Assembly: GCF_015461835.1 (NCBI RefSeq)
Contig: NZ_JACOPX010000009.1
Span: 1 to 64,000, forward strand
DNA from: Pseudomonas neuropathica
GTDB taxonomy: Bacteria; Pseudomonadota; Gammaproteobacteria; Pseudomonadales; Pseudomonadaceae
Direction of reading: 5' to 3'
DNA: 64,000 nt
In this document: piece after piece, positions 29,441 to 41,646 of the stretch
Layout of the letters: each line of letters starts with the position of its first letter
Numbering within the stretch: position 1 is the first letter of the stretch
The notes under the pieces: model-generated
Told to the model about the DNA's origin: nothing
Database searches by the model: none
The model's input: only the letters and a program-made list of their open reading frames with translations
Position numbers and translations under genes: made by a program

Positions 29441-29564
29441 GAATAGCGTTTTACCCTCAGGATTTTGTCGGACAAAAATTCGTCGAATCAGGCCCGCCGC
29501 AGCGCTGAAACGCATCAGTAACGCCGGTAACACTCCCCTCGTAACAATGCGGTAACACACGCAA

Positions 29565-29598
29565 TTGACTTCCTGTTGGCTCATCACGACTATAGGCG
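29565..29598 (+). promoter_or_regulatory. Possible panB promoter in the folK-panB gap
   Basis: TTGACT at 29565-29570 is followed after 17 to 20 bases by weak -10 candidates (GACTAT or TATAGG). The rest of the 29441-29737 gap holds nothing else I can identify. Confidence 0.35.
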
Positions 29599-29737
29599 TC
29601 CCGCTGCCGCCAACCCGGCACATACGGGCGCAATCCAGGCCTTATAAGCACGACAAAAGAGCGTGCGCCTGAGTAGATGAAGAATCACGCGCGTTACTCG
29701 CAGTAGTTTCCAGAGCGCCTGAACGAGGATTTTTTAC

Positions 29738-30538
29738 ATGCCAGCCATCACCCTGACCACGCTCCAGAGCCTCAAGCAGAAAGGTGAAAAGATCACCATG
29801 CTGACCTGCTATGACGCGACCTTCGCCCACGCCTGCAACGAGGCTGGTGTCGAAGTGCTGCTGGTGGGCGACTCCCTCGGCATGGTCCTGCAAGGTCACG
29901 ACAGCACTTTGCCGGTGACCATCGCAGAAATGGCCTACCACACCGCTTGCGTCAAACGCGGCAATACCGATGCCCTGATCCTCGCTGACTTGCCGTTCAT
30001 GGCCAACGCCACCCTTGAACAGACCATGACTAACAGCGCCATGCTGATGCAGGCGGGTGCGCACATGGTCAAGGTCGAAGGTCAGCTGTGGCTGGCCGAG
30101 TCGATCCGTCTGCTCGCCGAGCGCGGTGTACCGGTATGCGCGCACATGGGCCTGACTCCGCAAGCAGTGAACATTCTCGGCGGCTATAAAGTGCAGGGCC
30201 GTAACGAAAATCAGGCGCGGCAGATGCGTGCCGATGCGATTTCGCTGGAACAGGCCGGCGCCGCCATGCTGCTGCTCGAATGCGTACCAAGCGAACTGGC
30301 CGCTGAAATCAGCCAGGCCGTGAAGATCCCTGTCATCGGCATCGGCGCCGGTAACGCCACCGACGGCCAGGTCCTGGTACTGCACGACATGCTCGGCCTG
30401 TCGATCACCGGCCGCGTGCCGAAATTTGTCAAAAACTTCATGCACGGCCAGGACAGCATCCAGTCCGCGCTGAAGGCTTACGTCAACGAAGTCAAAGCCA
30501 CCACGTTCCCTGGCATCGAACACGGATTCTCTGCATGA
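29738..30538 (+). CDS. panB: PanB, 3-methyl-2-oxobutanoate hydroxymethyltransferase
   Basis: A 266-residue (beta/alpha)8 enzyme that adds a hydroxymethyl group from methylene-tetrahydrofolate to ketoisovalerate, making ketopantoate. Mg-binding [19 protein letters not shown] (parts) and the EGG-like segment [11 protein letters not shown] are present; [18 protein letters not shown] is the C-terminal signature. It links the ilv pathway product ketoisovalerate to pantothenate. The stop overlaps the panC start (ATGA). Confidence 0.96.
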   Translation: MPAITLTTLQSLKQKGEKITMLTCYDATFAHACNEAGVEVLLVGDSLGMVLQGHDSTLPVTIAEMAYHTACVKRGNTDALILADLPFMANATLEQTMTNSAMLMQAGAHMVKVEGQLWLAESIRLLAERGVPVCAHMGLTPQAVNILGGYKVQGRNENQARQMRADAISLEQAGAAMLLLECVPSELAAEISQAVKIPVIGIGAGNATDGQVLVLHDMLGLSITGRVPKFVKNFMHGQDSIQSALKAYVNEVKATTFPGIEHGFSA

Positions 30539-31395
30539 ACACCGTTAAAACCGTACGCGAACTGCGCGCCGCCGTAGCCCGCGCCCGCAGCGAAGGCAAG
30601 CGTATCGGCTTCGTGCCGACCATGGGCAACCTGCACAGCGGTCACGTTGCACTGATCACCAAAGCCACCCAACGTGTGGACTTCGTGGTCGCGAGTATTT
30701 TCGTCAACCCGCTGCAGTTCGGTGCCGGCGAAGACCTCGACAAGTACCCGCGCACCTTGGCGGCGGACCAGGAAAAACTGCTCGAAGCCGGTTGCTCCCT
30801 GCTCTTCGCCCCGACGGTCGAAGAAATGTACCCCGACGGCATGGCCGGACAGACTCGGGTCAGCGTGCCGCAATTGTCCGAAGGCCTGTGCGGCGCCAGC
30901 CGTCCGGGGCATTTCGAGGGTGTGGCGACCGTCGTGAGCAAGCTGTTCAACATGGTCCAGCCGGATCTGGCGATTTTCGGCCAGAAGGATTACCAGCAAC
31001 TGGCGGTGATCCGCGCGCTGGTGCATGACCTGAACATGCCGATCCAGATCATCGGCGAACCGACTGTGCGTGCCGCCGACGGCCTGGCGCTGTCATCGCG
31101 CAATGGCTTCCTCAGCGAAGAACAGCGCGCAGTGGCACCGGTGGTCTATCGCTCGCTGAGCAACATTGCCGAGTCGATCAAGCAAGGTGAGCGCGATTTC
31201 CCGGCGCTGATCAGTGCTCAGTTGCAACAGCTCGAAGCCGCGGGCCTGCGCCCGGATTACCTGGAAATCCGCCATGCGCTGACGTTGCGTCCGGCGACGG
31301 CTGAAGACCGTGATCTGGTGATTCTGGTGGCGGCGTTCCTCGGCACCACGCGGTTGATCGATAACCTGCACCTGAATCTCGATACGCCGGTTTAA
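30535..31395 (+). CDS. panC: PanC, pantothenate synthetase (pantoate-beta-alanine ligase)
   Basis: A 286-residue ATP-dependent ligase joining pantoate and beta-alanine through a pantoyl-adenylate. The HIGH-type motif is [10 protein letters not shown] (near residues 27-36), followed by [19 protein letters not shown] and, near 150-165, [13 protein letters not shown]; the KMSKS-like part is LALSSRN. It is translationally coupled to panB by a four-base overlap. The beta-alanine comes from PanD encoded about 200 bases downstream. Confidence 0.96.
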   Translation: MNTVKTVRELRAAVARARSEGKRIGFVPTMGNLHSGHVALITKATQRVDFVVASIFVNPLQFGAGEDLDKYPRTLAADQEKLLEAGCSLLFAPTVEEMYPDGMAGQTRVSVPQLSEGLCGASRPGHFEGVATVVSKLFNMVQPDLAIFGQKDYQQLAVIRALVHDLNMPIQIIGEPTVRAADGLALSSRNGFLSEEQRAVAPVVYRSLSNIAESIKQGERDFPALISAQLQQLEAAGLRPDYLEIRHALTLRPATAEDRDLVILVAAFLGTTRLIDNLHLNLDTPV

Positions 31396-31408
31396 GCCTC
31401 ACCGATAA

Positions 31409-31502
31409 CCTGTGGGAGTGAGCTTGCTCACGAATGCAATCTGTCAGCTGACGTAAATATCGACTGACATGACGCCTTCGCGAGCAAGCTCGCTCCCACA
31501 GG
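31409..31502. repeat. REP pair (GTGGGAG class)
   Basis: CCTGTGGGAGTGAGCTTGCTC and its inverted copy GAGCAAGCTCGCTCCCACAGG are separated by about 50 variable bases. It lies between panC and panD. Confidence 0.85.
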
Positions 31503-31601
31503 TTTTTTTGTGTTTTCAAGATCTGGTTTCAGCTGTATTGCCGCCTTAAAAGCCTTCGGGCACACTGCCCGCCGTTCGATTCCATCCTGGGAAAATCCCT
31601 C

Positions 31602-31982
31602 ATGCACGCGATCATGCTCAAGGCCAAACTGCACCGCGCCGAAGTCACTCATGCGGTGCTCGATTACGAAGGTTCGTGCGCCATCGATGGCGAGTGGCTG
31701 GACTTGTCCGGCATTCGTGAATACGAGCAGATCCAGATTTATAACGTCGACAACGGCGAGCGTTTCACCACCTACGCGATTCGTGGCGAAGAAGGCTCGC
31801 GGATGATCTCCGTCAACGGCGCCGCAGCGCACAAGGCCAAGGTTGGCGACCGTGTGATCATTTGTGCCTACGCCCATTACAGCGAAGCGGAACTGGTCAA
31901 TTTCAAGCCGCGCATGCTCTACATGGCGCCAGGCAACGAGCTGAGTCACACCAGCAACGCCATCCCGGTTCAGCTCGCCTGA
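31602..31982 (+). CDS. panD: PanD, aspartate 1-decarboxylase proenzyme
   Basis: A 126-residue pyruvoyl enzyme that makes beta-alanine from aspartate for pantothenate. The self-cleavage site is Gly24-Ser25 in DYEGSCAID; after cleavage Ser25 becomes the pyruvoyl group. The remaining double-psi barrel segments (ENGAAA-like [13 protein letters not shown] and VIICAYAHY) match the family. It sits about 200 bases from panC behind a REP pair and may have its own promoter. Confidence 0.96.
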   Translation: MHAIMLKAKLHRAEVTHAVLDYEGSCAIDGEWLDLSGIREYEQIQIYNVDNGERFTTYAIRGEEGSRMISVNGAAAHKAKVGDRVIICAYAHYSEAELVNFKPRMLYMAPGNELSHTSNAIPVQLA

Positions 31983-32213
31983 TCACGAAATCGCCCCGCT
32001 CCCCCTCCGTTTGTCGGCCAGTTCCCGGTCTCGATGTTAAAAAAGTACAGGGATCTGGTCAGACAAAGTCAAGACAGAACGCAGCGCGAGGTTTACTGTA
32101 TTCGCCCTGTGTCCAGAAATCGTGTCGACGCAGTTGATCCCATGCCCAAACATGGCGTGCCGGGTCTGTTCAGTGTTCAAAAGGCCGTTCAAGTAAAAAG
32201 GAAAACCGCAGCG

Positions 32214-33878
32214 ATGGCGTATTACCTCACTCCTCAAGACGTTACCGCTCTGCCCGCCTGGCAAGCGTTGAAAGATCACCGCCAAGCCATGCAGGATTTC
32301 AGCATGCGCGAAGCCTTCAACGCCGATCCACAGCGCTTCAATCAGTTCACCCTCAGCAGCTGCGGACTGTTTCTCGATTATTCGAAGAATTTGATCAACG
32401 CCCAGACCCGCAATCTGCTGGTCGGTCTGGCCAATGAAGTCGATCTCAAGGGCGCGATCAAAGCGCTGTTTGAAGGCGAAATCGTCAACACCTCCGAAGG
32501 CCGCCCGGCGCTGCACACCGCCCTGCGCCGCCCGGTAGGCGACAAACTGTCGGTCAACGGCGTCAACGTGATGCCGGAAGTCCACAAGGTCCTGAACCAG
32601 ATTACCGATCTGGTCGGCCGAATCCACGACGGTCTGTGGCGCGGTTACACCGAGAAGCCGATCACCGACGTGGTGAACATCGGTATCGGTGGCTCGTTCC
32701 TCGGCCCTGAGCTGGTTTCCGAAGCGCTGCTGTCCTACGCACAGAAAGGCGTGCGTTGCCACTATCTGGCGAACATCGACGGCAGTGAGTTCCACGAGCT
32801 GACGCAGAAACTGCGCGCCGAGACCACGCTGTTCATCGTTTCGTCGAAATCCTTCAACACCCTCGAAACCCTGAAGAACGCTCAGGCTGCGCGCGCCTGG
32901 TACCTGGCGCAGGGCGGTTCGGAAGCCGAGCTGTATCGTCACTTCATCGCCGTATCGAGCAACAACGCTGCTGCCGTAGCGTTCGGTATCCGCGAAGAAA
33001 ACATCTTCCCGATGTGGGACTGGGTCGGTGGTCGTTATTCGCTGTGGTCGGCCATCGGTTTGCCGATCGCCCTGGCCATCGGCATGTCCAACTTCAAGGA
33101 ACTGCTGTCCGGCGCCTACACCATGGACCAGCATTTCCAGACCGCGCCGTTCGAACAGAACATGCCGGTGCTGCTGGCTCTGCTCGGCGTCTGGTACGGC
33201 AACTTCTGGGGCGCGCAAAGCCACGCGATCCTGCCGTACGACCACTATCTGCGTAACATCACCAAACACTTGCAACAGCTGGACATGGAATCCAACGGCA
33301 AGAGCGTGCGTCAGGACGGCACGCCGGTGTCGACCGATACCGGTCCGGTGATCTGGGGCGGCGTCGGCTGCAACGGTCAGCATGCGTACCACCAGTTGCT
33401 GCACCAAGGCACCCAACTGATTCCGGCCGACTTCATCGTGCCGATCGTCAGCTTCAACCCGGTTTCCGACCACCATCAGTGGCTGTACGCCAACTGCCTG
33501 TCGCAGAGCCAGGCGCTGATGCTCGGCAAGACCTTGCCGGAAGCCGAGCAGGAGTTGCGCGACAAGGGCATGAGCGAAGATGAAGTGCACAAGCTCGCGC
33601 CGCACAAGGTGATCCCGGGCAACCGTCCGAGCAACACCCTTGTGGTCGAGCGCATCAGCCCGCGTCGGCTCGGCGCATTGGTGGCGATGTATGAACACAA
33701 AGTGTTCGTGCAAAGCGTGGTCTGGGGCATCAACGCCTTTGACCAGTGGGGCGTGGAACTGGGCAAGGAACTGGGCAAAGGCGTTTACAACCGTCTGGTC
33801 GGCAGCGATGAAACCACTGCTGATGACCCTTCCACTCAGGGCTTGATCAACTACTTCCGCGGTCGTCACCGCGGGTGA
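32214..33878 (+). CDS. pgi: Pgi, glucose-6-phosphate isomerase
   Basis: A 554-residue isomerase interconverting glucose-6-phosphate and fructose-6-phosphate. In pseudomonads, which lack phosphofructokinase, it acts mainly in gluconeogenesis and hexose cycling. The SIS-fold motifs are present: [26 protein letters not shown], and the catalytic region [15 protein letters not shown], plus NQHAYHQ-like [18 protein letters not shown] 32214 gives the family N-terminus [10 protein letters not shown] with an AAGGA about ten bases upstream. A strong inverted repeat follows the gene. Confidence 0.96.
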   Translation: MAYYLTPQDVTALPAWQALKDHRQAMQDFSMREAFNADPQRFNQFTLSSCGLFLDYSKNLINAQTRNLLVGLANEVDLKGAIKALFEGEIVNTSEGRPALHTALRRPVGDKLSVNGVNVMPEVHKVLNQITDLVGRIHDGLWRGYTEKPITDVVNIGIGGSFLGPELVSEALLSYAQKGVRCHYLANIDGSEFHELTQKLRAETTLFIVSSKSFNTLETLKNAQAARAWYLAQGGSEAELYRHFIAVSSNNAAAVAFGIREENIFPMWDWVGGRYSLWSAIGLPIALAIGMSNFKELLSGAYTMDQHFQTAPFEQNMPVLLALLGVWYGNFWGAQSHAILPYDHYLRNITKHLQQLDMESNGKSVRQDGTPVSTDTGPVIWGGVGCNGQHAYHQLLHQGTQLIPADFIVPIVSFNPVSDHHQWLYANCLSQSQALMLGKTLPEAEQELRDKGMSEDEVHKLAPHKVIPGNRPSNTLVVERISPRRLGALVAMYEHKVFVQSVVWGINAFDQWGVELGKELGKGVYNRLVGSDETTADDPSTQGLINYFRGRHRG

Positions 33879-33890
33879 TTTGAGGGTTCG

Positions 33891-33926
33891 GCCCACAAGG
33901 TTTGGCTCAACCCAAACCCTGTGGGC
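33891..33926. repeat. 15-bp inverted repeat after pgi
   Basis: GCCCACAAGGTTTGG and CCAAACCCTGTGGGC pair with one mismatch across a six-base loop. It lies 12 bases after the pgi stop and before a REP pair. No T-run follows, so it may be a 3'-end stabiliser or a weak terminator. Confidence 0.7.
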
Positions 33927-33938
33927 ACAGAGATCCCT

Positions 33939-34028
33939 TGTAGGAGTGAGCCTGCTCGCGATAGCGGTGTATCAGTCAGCAATGATGTTGAATGACACAC
34001 CGCTATTGCGAGCAGGCTCACTCCTACA
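33939..34028. repeat. REP pair (GTAGGAGTGAGCC class)
   Basis: Inverted TGTAGGAGTGAGCCTGCTCG arms with one base change in the right core (CTATTGCGAG instead of CTATCGCGAG). It lies between pgi and acs. Confidence 0.9.
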
Positions 34029-34144
34029 GTTGTTTTGGGGGCATTCAGAATCAGCTTCAGCCATCAGATTCCTGATCCGGCTTGAACCCTTTGCCCGCTC
34101 GGCGCATCTTTATTCCTGTCGCACCACAAGAATAAGGAACCGTC

Positions 34145-36082
<1,938 letters not shown>

Positions 36083-36133
36083 CACCCCGGGCGCGGTCAA
36101 CCGGTCGCGCCTGGCCTTTCTCACTGAGTGGTC

Positions 36134-37006
36134 ATGGAATTCATCCGCAGCCGTATCGAACAGCAACTCATGAGCCTGACCGGGCTGTCGCTTGGTCAGC
36201 TCGACCTGGAAAACCCCAAGGGCGATCCCGGCCTGTTTGGTCCGGACTCGATCAGTTGGCAGGTGCACGGCGATTTCAGCAGCATGTTGATCGGCGGTAT
36301 CAGCGCGTTGTTGCTACAAGCTTTGCATCCGCTGGCGCTGGCCGGGGTTTGGGATCATTCGAACTTTCGTGAAGACATGCTCGGGCGTTTGCGGCGCACC
36401 AGCCAGTTTGTATCCGGTACCACGTTTGGCTCGCGCCGGGACGCCGACTGGTTGATCGAGAAAGTGCGCACCATTCACTTGCAGGTGGTCGGCACGGCGC
36501 CTGATGGCCGGCCCTACGCAGCCAGCGATGCGGATTTGTTGACCTGGGTGCATGTGGCGGAAGTGAGTAACTTTCTGGCGGCGCATTTGCGTTATCGCAA
36601 TCCGCAGTTGTCGGGGGCAGATCAGGATCGTTATTACACGGAAATCGCCGTGATAGCCGAACGCCTGGGCGCGCGGGATGTGCCGAAATCGCGGCAGGCC
36701 GTCGCCGACTACCTGCAACGCATGCGCCCGCAGTTACTGTGCGATGAGCGCAGCCGCGAAGTGTTGCGCTTGTTGCTCGACGCACCGGCGCCGAGTGTTC
36801 TGGCGCGACCGTTTGGCGACCTGATGATGAAGGCCGGGATCGACCTGTTGCCGGACTGGGCCAGCGACATGCTCGAGGTGCGGCAGAGTTCGCTGCAACG
36901 GCAACTGATTCGCGCCAGCGTCAGACGCAGCGCACCGATGCTGCGCTGGGCAATGCGTAACGGCTCGGTGCAACGGGCTAAACGAAGAATGGGTTTGCTG
37001 ACCTGA
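36134..37006 (+). CDS. Oxygenase MpaB family protein (DUF2236)
   Basis: A 290-residue, mostly helical protein of the DUF2236/MpaB family, whose studied members bind haem b and oxidise rubber or fatty metabolites (latex-clearing protein and MpaB-like). Typical segments are LLLQALHPLALAGVWDHS (with the conserved His), TTFGSRRDADWLIEKVRTIH, and YTEIAVIAERLGARDVP. No signal peptide is seen. The actual substrate here is unknown. The ATG at 36134 is chosen; a GTG six bases earlier is possible. Confidence 0.82.
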   Translation: MEFIRSRIEQQLMSLTGLSLGQLDLENPKGDPGLFGPDSISWQVHGDFSSMLIGGISALLLQALHPLALAGVWDHSNFREDMLGRLRRTSQFVSGTTFGSRRDADWLIEKVRTIHLQVVGTAPDGRPYAASDADLLTWVHVAEVSNFLAAHLRYRNPQLSGADQDRYYTEIAVIAERLGARDVPKSRQAVADYLQRMRPQLLCDERSREVLRLLLDAPAPSVLARPFGDLMMKAGIDLLPDWASDMLEVRQSSLQRQLIRASVRRSAPMLRWAMRNGSVQRAKRRMGLLT

Positions 37007-37009
37007 ATG

Positions 37010-37072
37010 CTTCGCGAGCAGGCTCGCTCCCACATTTGGAATGCATTCCCATGTGGGAGCCTGCTCGCGAAG
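37010..37072. repeat. REP inverted repeat (GTGGGAG class, short)
   Basis: CTTCGCGAGCAGGCTCGCTC and its inverted partner GGGAGCCTGCTCGCGAAG surround a small centre. It lies directly after the MpaB-like gene and reaches into the leader of the methyltransferase gene. Confidence 0.85.
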
Positions 37073-37140
37073 GGCACAACTCGATAGCCCGCCAAGCTGC
37101 TAAACTCCCGCGCCCCAATTCTCTCCAGCAAGGCGCCCGC

Positions 37141-38157
37141 ATGTCTTCCTTGAATCAGGCGCTGCGCGCCGCCCTCGATCAACGCCAGGACTTGCTCGCT
37201 GAGCTACACAGCCAGGGCACAGATTGCTATCGGCTGTTCCACGGCAGCCAGGAAGGCGCCGGCGGTCTGACCATCGACCGCTACGGCCCACAGCTGCTGG
37301 TGCAAAGCTTTCACCAGACGCTGGAACGTGACGACCTGCTGCAACTGCACGCCATGGTCAATCAGAGCCTGGGGATGGAAACCTTGCTGGTTTACAACGA
37401 CCGATCCCGAGGCAACTCGCGCATCGACCGGGAAGACAGCGTCTACAAAGCCGATGACGCAGCGCTGGCCGATCTGGTCGGCCACGAATGGGGTCTGAAC
37501 TACCGTGTGCGCGGCCGCCATGCCGGGCAGGATCCGCTGCTGTTCCTCGATCTGCGCAACACCCGTGGCTGGGTCAAGGATCACGCCCAAGGCAAATCCG
37601 TGCTCAACCTGTTCGCCTACACCTGCGGCGTCGGCCTCAGTGCAGCTGCCGGTGGTGCGCGTGAAGTGTGCAATCTGGATTTCGCCGAAGGCAATCTGGC
37701 GGTCGGTCGCGAAAACGGTCTGCTCAACCCGCAGTTGCCCGAGATGCAGTTCATCCAGTCCGATTACTTTCCGGCGATCCGGCAGCTCGCCGGTCTGCCA
37801 ATCAGTCAGCGCCGTGGACAGAAGCTGCCGAGCTATCAGCGTCTGGAACAGCGCCAATACGACCTGGTGCTGCTTGATCCGCCAGCGTGGGCCAAGAGCG
37901 CATTCGGCACTGTCGATTTGCTGCGTGACTATCAGAGCCTGCTCAAACCGGCCCTGCTGACCACCGCCGACAATGGCGTGCTGATCTGCTGCAACAATCT
38001 GGCGAAAGTCAGCATGGACGACTGGCGCGAGCAGGTGCTGCGCTGTGCCGAGAAGGCCGGGCGACCGGTGCGTGAGTGGAGCGTGATGACCCCAGGCGCC
38101 GACTTCCCGTCGATGGATCAGCAACCGCCGCTGAAAACCCTGATCCTGCAGCTCTGA
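37141..38157 (+). CDS. Class I SAM-dependent methyltransferase, RlmI/RlmK-like
   Basis: A 338-residue methyltransferase resembling the 23S rRNA cytosine-C5 methyltransferase family (RlmI). The RNA-binding N-terminal part includes RLFHGSQEGAGGLTIDRYG and DRSRGNSRIDRE. The Rossmann core has VLNLFAYTCGVGLSAAAGG (SAM-binding motif I) and LLDPPAWAKSAFG (motif IV, DPPxW). It is shorter than RlmI (about 396) because the N-terminal PUA-like part is reduced. Target RNA position is not determined by sequence. The ATG at 37141 is the first Met matching the family. Confidence 0.82.
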   Translation: MSSLNQALRAALDQRQDLLAELHSQGTDCYRLFHGSQEGAGGLTIDRYGPQLLVQSFHQTLERDDLLQLHAMVNQSLGMETLLVYNDRSRGNSRIDREDSVYKADDAALADLVGHEWGLNYRVRGRHAGQDPLLFLDLRNTRGWVKDHAQGKSVLNLFAYTCGVGLSAAAGGAREVCNLDFAEGNLAVGRENGLLNPQLPEMQFIQSDYFPAIRQLAGLPISQRRGQKLPSYQRLEQRQYDLVLLDPPAWAKSAFGTVDLLRDYQSLLKPALLTTADNGVLICCNNLAKVSMDDWREQVLRCAEKAGRPVREWSVMTPGADFPSMDQQPPLKTLILQL

Positions 38158-38301
38158 AGCGCTCGAGCGGCGGACACCGCTCCCACATGGAAAGCGTTCC
38201 TACAGAAGAATCTGAACAATCCTGCTCCATGCGATGTACTTCGGAACCAGAATCGCGTGCCATACTCCAAGGCACTCCGATTCAGACAGATGAAGCCGCA
38301 C

Positions 38302-41241
38302 ATGCCCAAAGGATTGATTCGCGCGATTGGCGCCTTGTTGACTGCTCTGGCCCTCTACAGCTTGCTGGGGTTTCTGATTTTGCCGGGCATCGCCCTGCGT
38401 GTGGCCAATCAACAACTGGCCAATTACGCGACGGTGCCTGCGCATATCCAGCGCATCGAGCTCAACCCGTTCAGCCTTGAAGTCACCCTGTGGGGCCTGG
38501 TTATCGGCGAGCCGGGCAAGGAACAGGTCGGTTTCGAACGCCTGTACGCCGACCTGCAACTCGACAGCTTGTGGACAAAAGCTGTGCACTTGGCCGACGT
38601 CCAGCTGGACAAGCCAAAAACCGAAATTCTCTTCGCCAAAGACGGCAAGCTAAACCTGCTCGGTCTGTTCAACGTGCCAGCCAGCGAGCCGACACCGACC
38701 GACCCGAACGCCAAACCCTTCCCGCTGCGCATCGACAGCATCAAACTGGCCGGCGGCGTGGTGCACTTTGAGGATGTGCGTCCAAGCGAACCCATCGAGT
38801 TTCTCTACGACGACCTCAGCTTCGAACTGAAAAACCTCAGCACCCTGCCGGAAGACAGCGCCGACATGACCCTCGTCGCCCTTGGCCCCTACGGCGGCAG
38901 AATCGACTGGAGCGGCAATTTCAGCCTGATTCCGTTCACCTCCGAAGGCACGCTGAAAGTCACCGATGGCAAGATGAAAGGCTTCTGGCCTTATGTACGT
39001 GACGCGGTGCCCTTGGTGCTCGAAGACGGCGTGATCAGCCTCAGCACCGACTACAAACTCAATCTGTCGAAAGAAACCGAACTGCTGCTGAACAACGTCG
39101 CCGTGAGCATCGCGCCATTCGCCATCAAAGCTCCGGACGGGCGGCCACTGGCGAAACTCGAGCGTCTCGACGTCAGCGAAACCTCGGTCGATCTGGCCAA
39201 ACAGCAAGTGGTGGTCGGCAAGATCCGCAGCAACAAACTGGAAACCTGGGCCGCACTGGAAGCCGACGGCCAACTGGACTGGCAGAAACTGTTTGCCAGC
39301 CAACCGTCGAAACCGGCGGCCAAAGCCGCCGCCGAACCTGCCAGCACGCCGGCCGCTGCCGACTCGCCGAAGCCAGAAGCCACTGCGCCGAGCAAGCCAT
39401 GGCAAGTGCTGCTCAAAGACGTGCAATTGCGCAACTACACCGTGCATCTGGCCGACCGCTCGGCCAAACCGGCAGTAGCACTGGATATCACCCCGCTGAA
39501 TGTCGATCTGCAGGATTTCGACAGCCTCAACGGCTCGCCCTTCAAGCTCAAACTCGATAGCGGTGTGGGCAAGCAAGGCAAGATCACGGCTGACGGCACG
39601 GTCAATCTCGCTCCGGTCAACGCCCAGCTCAATGTAAAAACCCAGGACATCGACCTGCGGGTCGCGCAGTCTTACATCAACCCGTTCATTCGCCTGGAAC
39701 TGCGCAGCGGCATGCTCGGCAGTGATCTCAAGGTCAATCTCAAGAGCACCGAGCCGCTGGCCCTAAGCGTCACCGGGCGCGCGCAGATCGAGCAACTGCA
39801 CACCCTCGACACCCTGAAAACCCGCGATTTCCTCAAGTGGCAGCAGGTGGTGGTCGAAGGCTTGAACTATCAGCACGGCGACAGCCTGTCGATTGACAAG
39901 GTCAACCTGTTCCAGCCGTATGTGCGGTTCATGATCAACGATGATCGCACCACCAACATCGATGACCTGCTGATCCCGCAGCCCGCCGACAGCGGCGCCA
40001 AAAGCGCAGCAGCGAAACCGGCCAGCAACGAGAAACCGCTGGGCATTCACATCGGCGGCATCGCCATCAACGACGGTTCGGCCAACTTCGCCGACTTCAG
40101 CCTGACGCCGAATTTCGCTACCGCCGTGCAGCAACTCAATGGCCAGATCGGCACCATCGACAGCCGTCAGGCGAAACCGGCCAGTGTCGACATCAAAGGC
40201 AAGGTCGACCGCTATGCACCGGTGACCATCAAGGGCGCGGTCAATCCGTTCGACCCAATGGCCAGCCTCGACATCGCCACCAGTTTCAAACGTGTCGAGC
40301 TGACCACGCTGACGCCCTACTCCGGCAAATTCGCCGGTTACCGCATCCGCAAGGGCCGGCTCAACCTCGACCTGCATTACCTGATCACCAAGGGCCAGCT
40401 CAAAGCCGAGAACAAAGTGGTGGTCGAGCAACTGCAGCTCGGTGAGAAAGTCGACAGCCCTGATGCTGTGAGCCTGCCACTGAAACTGGCGATTGCCTTG
40501 CTCAAGGACGTCGACGGCAAGATCTCCATCGAATTGCCGGTGACCGGCGACTTGAACAACCCGCAGTTCAGCGTGATGCCGATTGTCTGGCAGACCCTGC
40601 GCAACCTGATCGTCAAAGCCGCTGCTGCGCCCTTCAAAATGATTGGCGGGCTGATCAGTGGCGGCGGTTCGGAAGACCTTGGCACGGTGTCGTTTGCCCC
40701 GGGTTCCAGCGAGTTGAACAAGGATGCCGAAGCGGCGCTGATCAAACTGTCTCAGGCGCTCAAGGAGCGCCCGGCCCTGCGTCTGGAAATCGAAGGCACT
40801 GCCGCGCAGAGCAGCGATGGTCCATTGCTCGCCGAGCAGCGTCTGGAGCGTGAATACCAGTACAACTACTACAAGATGCTCCAGCGTCGCGGCGATAAAG
40901 TCCCGGCGCAAGCGTCGTTGCTGCAAGTGCCGGACAGCGAAAAAGGTCCACTGCTCGAAGGCATTTACCGCACCCGTCTGAAAACCCAGCCGCCAGCCGA
41001 ATGGAAGGATCTGGGCAAGGAAGAACGCACGGCGAAGATGCGCGAAGGCGTGATCAAGTTCTGGAGTGGCAGCGATGTGCTGTTGCGTCAGTTGGGTCAG
41101 GACCGTGCCAGCAGCATCAAGGATTATCTGGTCGATAAAGGCCAACTGGCAGACGACCGCGTGTACTTCATCGACGCCAGTCTCGGTGAAGCCGAGAGCG
41201 ATGGCCGCGTGGTGACGCAAATGCACCTGGATGCTGAATGA
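38302..41241 (+). CDS. DUF748 protein, AsmA/YhdP-like envelope protein
   Basis: A 979-residue protein anchored by one N-terminal membrane helix (about residues 6-28), with most of the chain in the periplasm. It consists of long beta-rich repeats typical of AsmA-like/DUF748 proteins, which are now thought to bridge inner and outer membrane for phospholipid transport. A low-complexity Ala/Pro/Lys linker lies near residues 330-365. The C-terminal segment FAPGSSELNKDAEAALIKLS resembles the OmpA-like fold. The start is uncertain: ATG 38302 or 38290. It overlaps the next gene. Confidence 0.8.
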   Translation: MPKGLIRAIGALLTALALYSLLGFLILPGIALRVANQQLANYATVPAHIQRIELNPFSLEVTLWGLVIGEPGKEQVGFERLYADLQLDSLWTKAVHLADVQLDKPKTEILFAKDGKLNLLGLFNVPASEPTPTDPNAKPFPLRIDSIKLAGGVVHFEDVRPSEPIEFLYDDLSFELKNLSTLPEDSADMTLVALGPYGGRIDWSGNFSLIPFTSEGTLKVTDGKMKGFWPYVRDAVPLVLEDGVISLSTDYKLNLSKETELLLNNVAVSIAPFAIKAPDGRPLAKLERLDVSETSVDLAKQQVVVGKIRSNKLETWAALEADGQLDWQKLFASQPSKPAAKAAAEPASTPAAADSPKPEATAPSKPWQVLLKDVQLRNYTVHLADRSAKPAVALDITPLNVDLQDFDSLNGSPFKLKLDSGVGKQGKITADGTVNLAPVNAQLNVKTQDIDLRVAQSYINPFIRLELRSGMLGSDLKVNLKSTEPLALSVTGRAQIEQLHTLDTLKTRDFLKWQQVVVEGLNYQHGDSLSIDKVNLFQPYVRFMINDDRTTNIDDLLIPQPADSGAKSAAAKPASNEKPLGIHIGGIAINDGSANFADFSLTPNFATAVQQLNGQIGTIDSRQAKPASVDIKGKVDRYAPVTIKGAVNPFDPMASLDIATSFKRVELTTLTPYSGKFAGYRIRKGRLNLDLHYLITKGQLKAENKVVVEQLQLGEKVDSPDAVSLPLKLAIALLKDVDGKISIELPVTGDLNNPQFSVMPIVWQTLRNLIVKAAAAPFKMIGGLISGGGSEDLGTVSFAPGSSELNKDAEAALIKLSQALKERPALRLEIEGTAAQSSDGPLLAEQRLEREYQYNYYKMLQRRGDKVPAQASLLQVPDSEKGPLLEGIYRTRLKTQPPAEWKDLGKEERTAKMREGVIKFWSGSDVLLRQLGQDRASSIKDYLVDKGQLADDRVYFIDASLGEAESDGRVVTQMHLDAE

Positions 41242-41537
41242 TGAAACTGCAGTGGCTGGCCTTGATCGCAATGACCTTCGCGGCCAGCCACGCCTCGGCG
41301 TCCGATACCCTGCGCTGCGGCAGTCAACTGATCAGCCTGGGCGACCGTTCCAGCGAAGTCCTGCAAAAGTGTGGTGAGCCGGTCAGCCGTGATGTCTTGG
41401 GTTACAAGCGCAGCGCCAACCGCCGCGAGGAGTTTCAGGTCGAGGAATGGACCTACGGTCCGAGCAACGGCATGTACCAATACCTGCGCTTCGAAGGCAA
41501 TCGCCTGCGGCAGATCAACAGCAAACGCGGTAACTAA
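41238..41537 (+). CDS. DUF2845 secreted protein
   Basis: A 99-residue periplasmic protein. The N-terminal signal peptide (MMKLQWLALIAMTFAASHASA) is followed by the DUF2845 core DTLRCGSQLISLGDRSSEVLQKCGEP, read in two parts, with two cysteines (about residues 27 and 45) that may form a disulphide. The C-terminus VEEWTYGPSNGMYQYLRFEGN is also family-typical. Function is unknown. The start overlaps the end of the DUF748 gene (ATGATG around 41238), so it is likely co-translated with it. Confidence 0.85.
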   Translation: MMKLQWLALIAMTFAASHASASDTLRCGSQLISLGDRSSEVLQKCGEPVSRDVLGYKRSANRREEFQVEEWTYGPSNGMYQYLRFEGNRLRQINSKRGN

Positions 41538-41556
41538 ACCCGACGCCGATTCCCCC

Positions 41557-41646
41557 TGTAGGAGTGAGCCTGCTCGCGATAGCGGTCTACCAGCGAATGA
41601 AATAGCTGACTGACTCACCGCTATCGCGAGCAGGCTCACTCCTACA
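41557..41646. repeat. REP pair (GTAGGAGTGAGCC class)
   Basis: Inverted TGTAGGAGTGAGCCTGCTCG arms flank a variable centre. It lies between the convergent DUF2845 and BON-domain genes. Confidence 0.9.

Noticed and set aside
32037..33896. A 619-codon open frame on the minus strand
   Set aside because: Antisense of pgi with no family features; shadow of codon bias.
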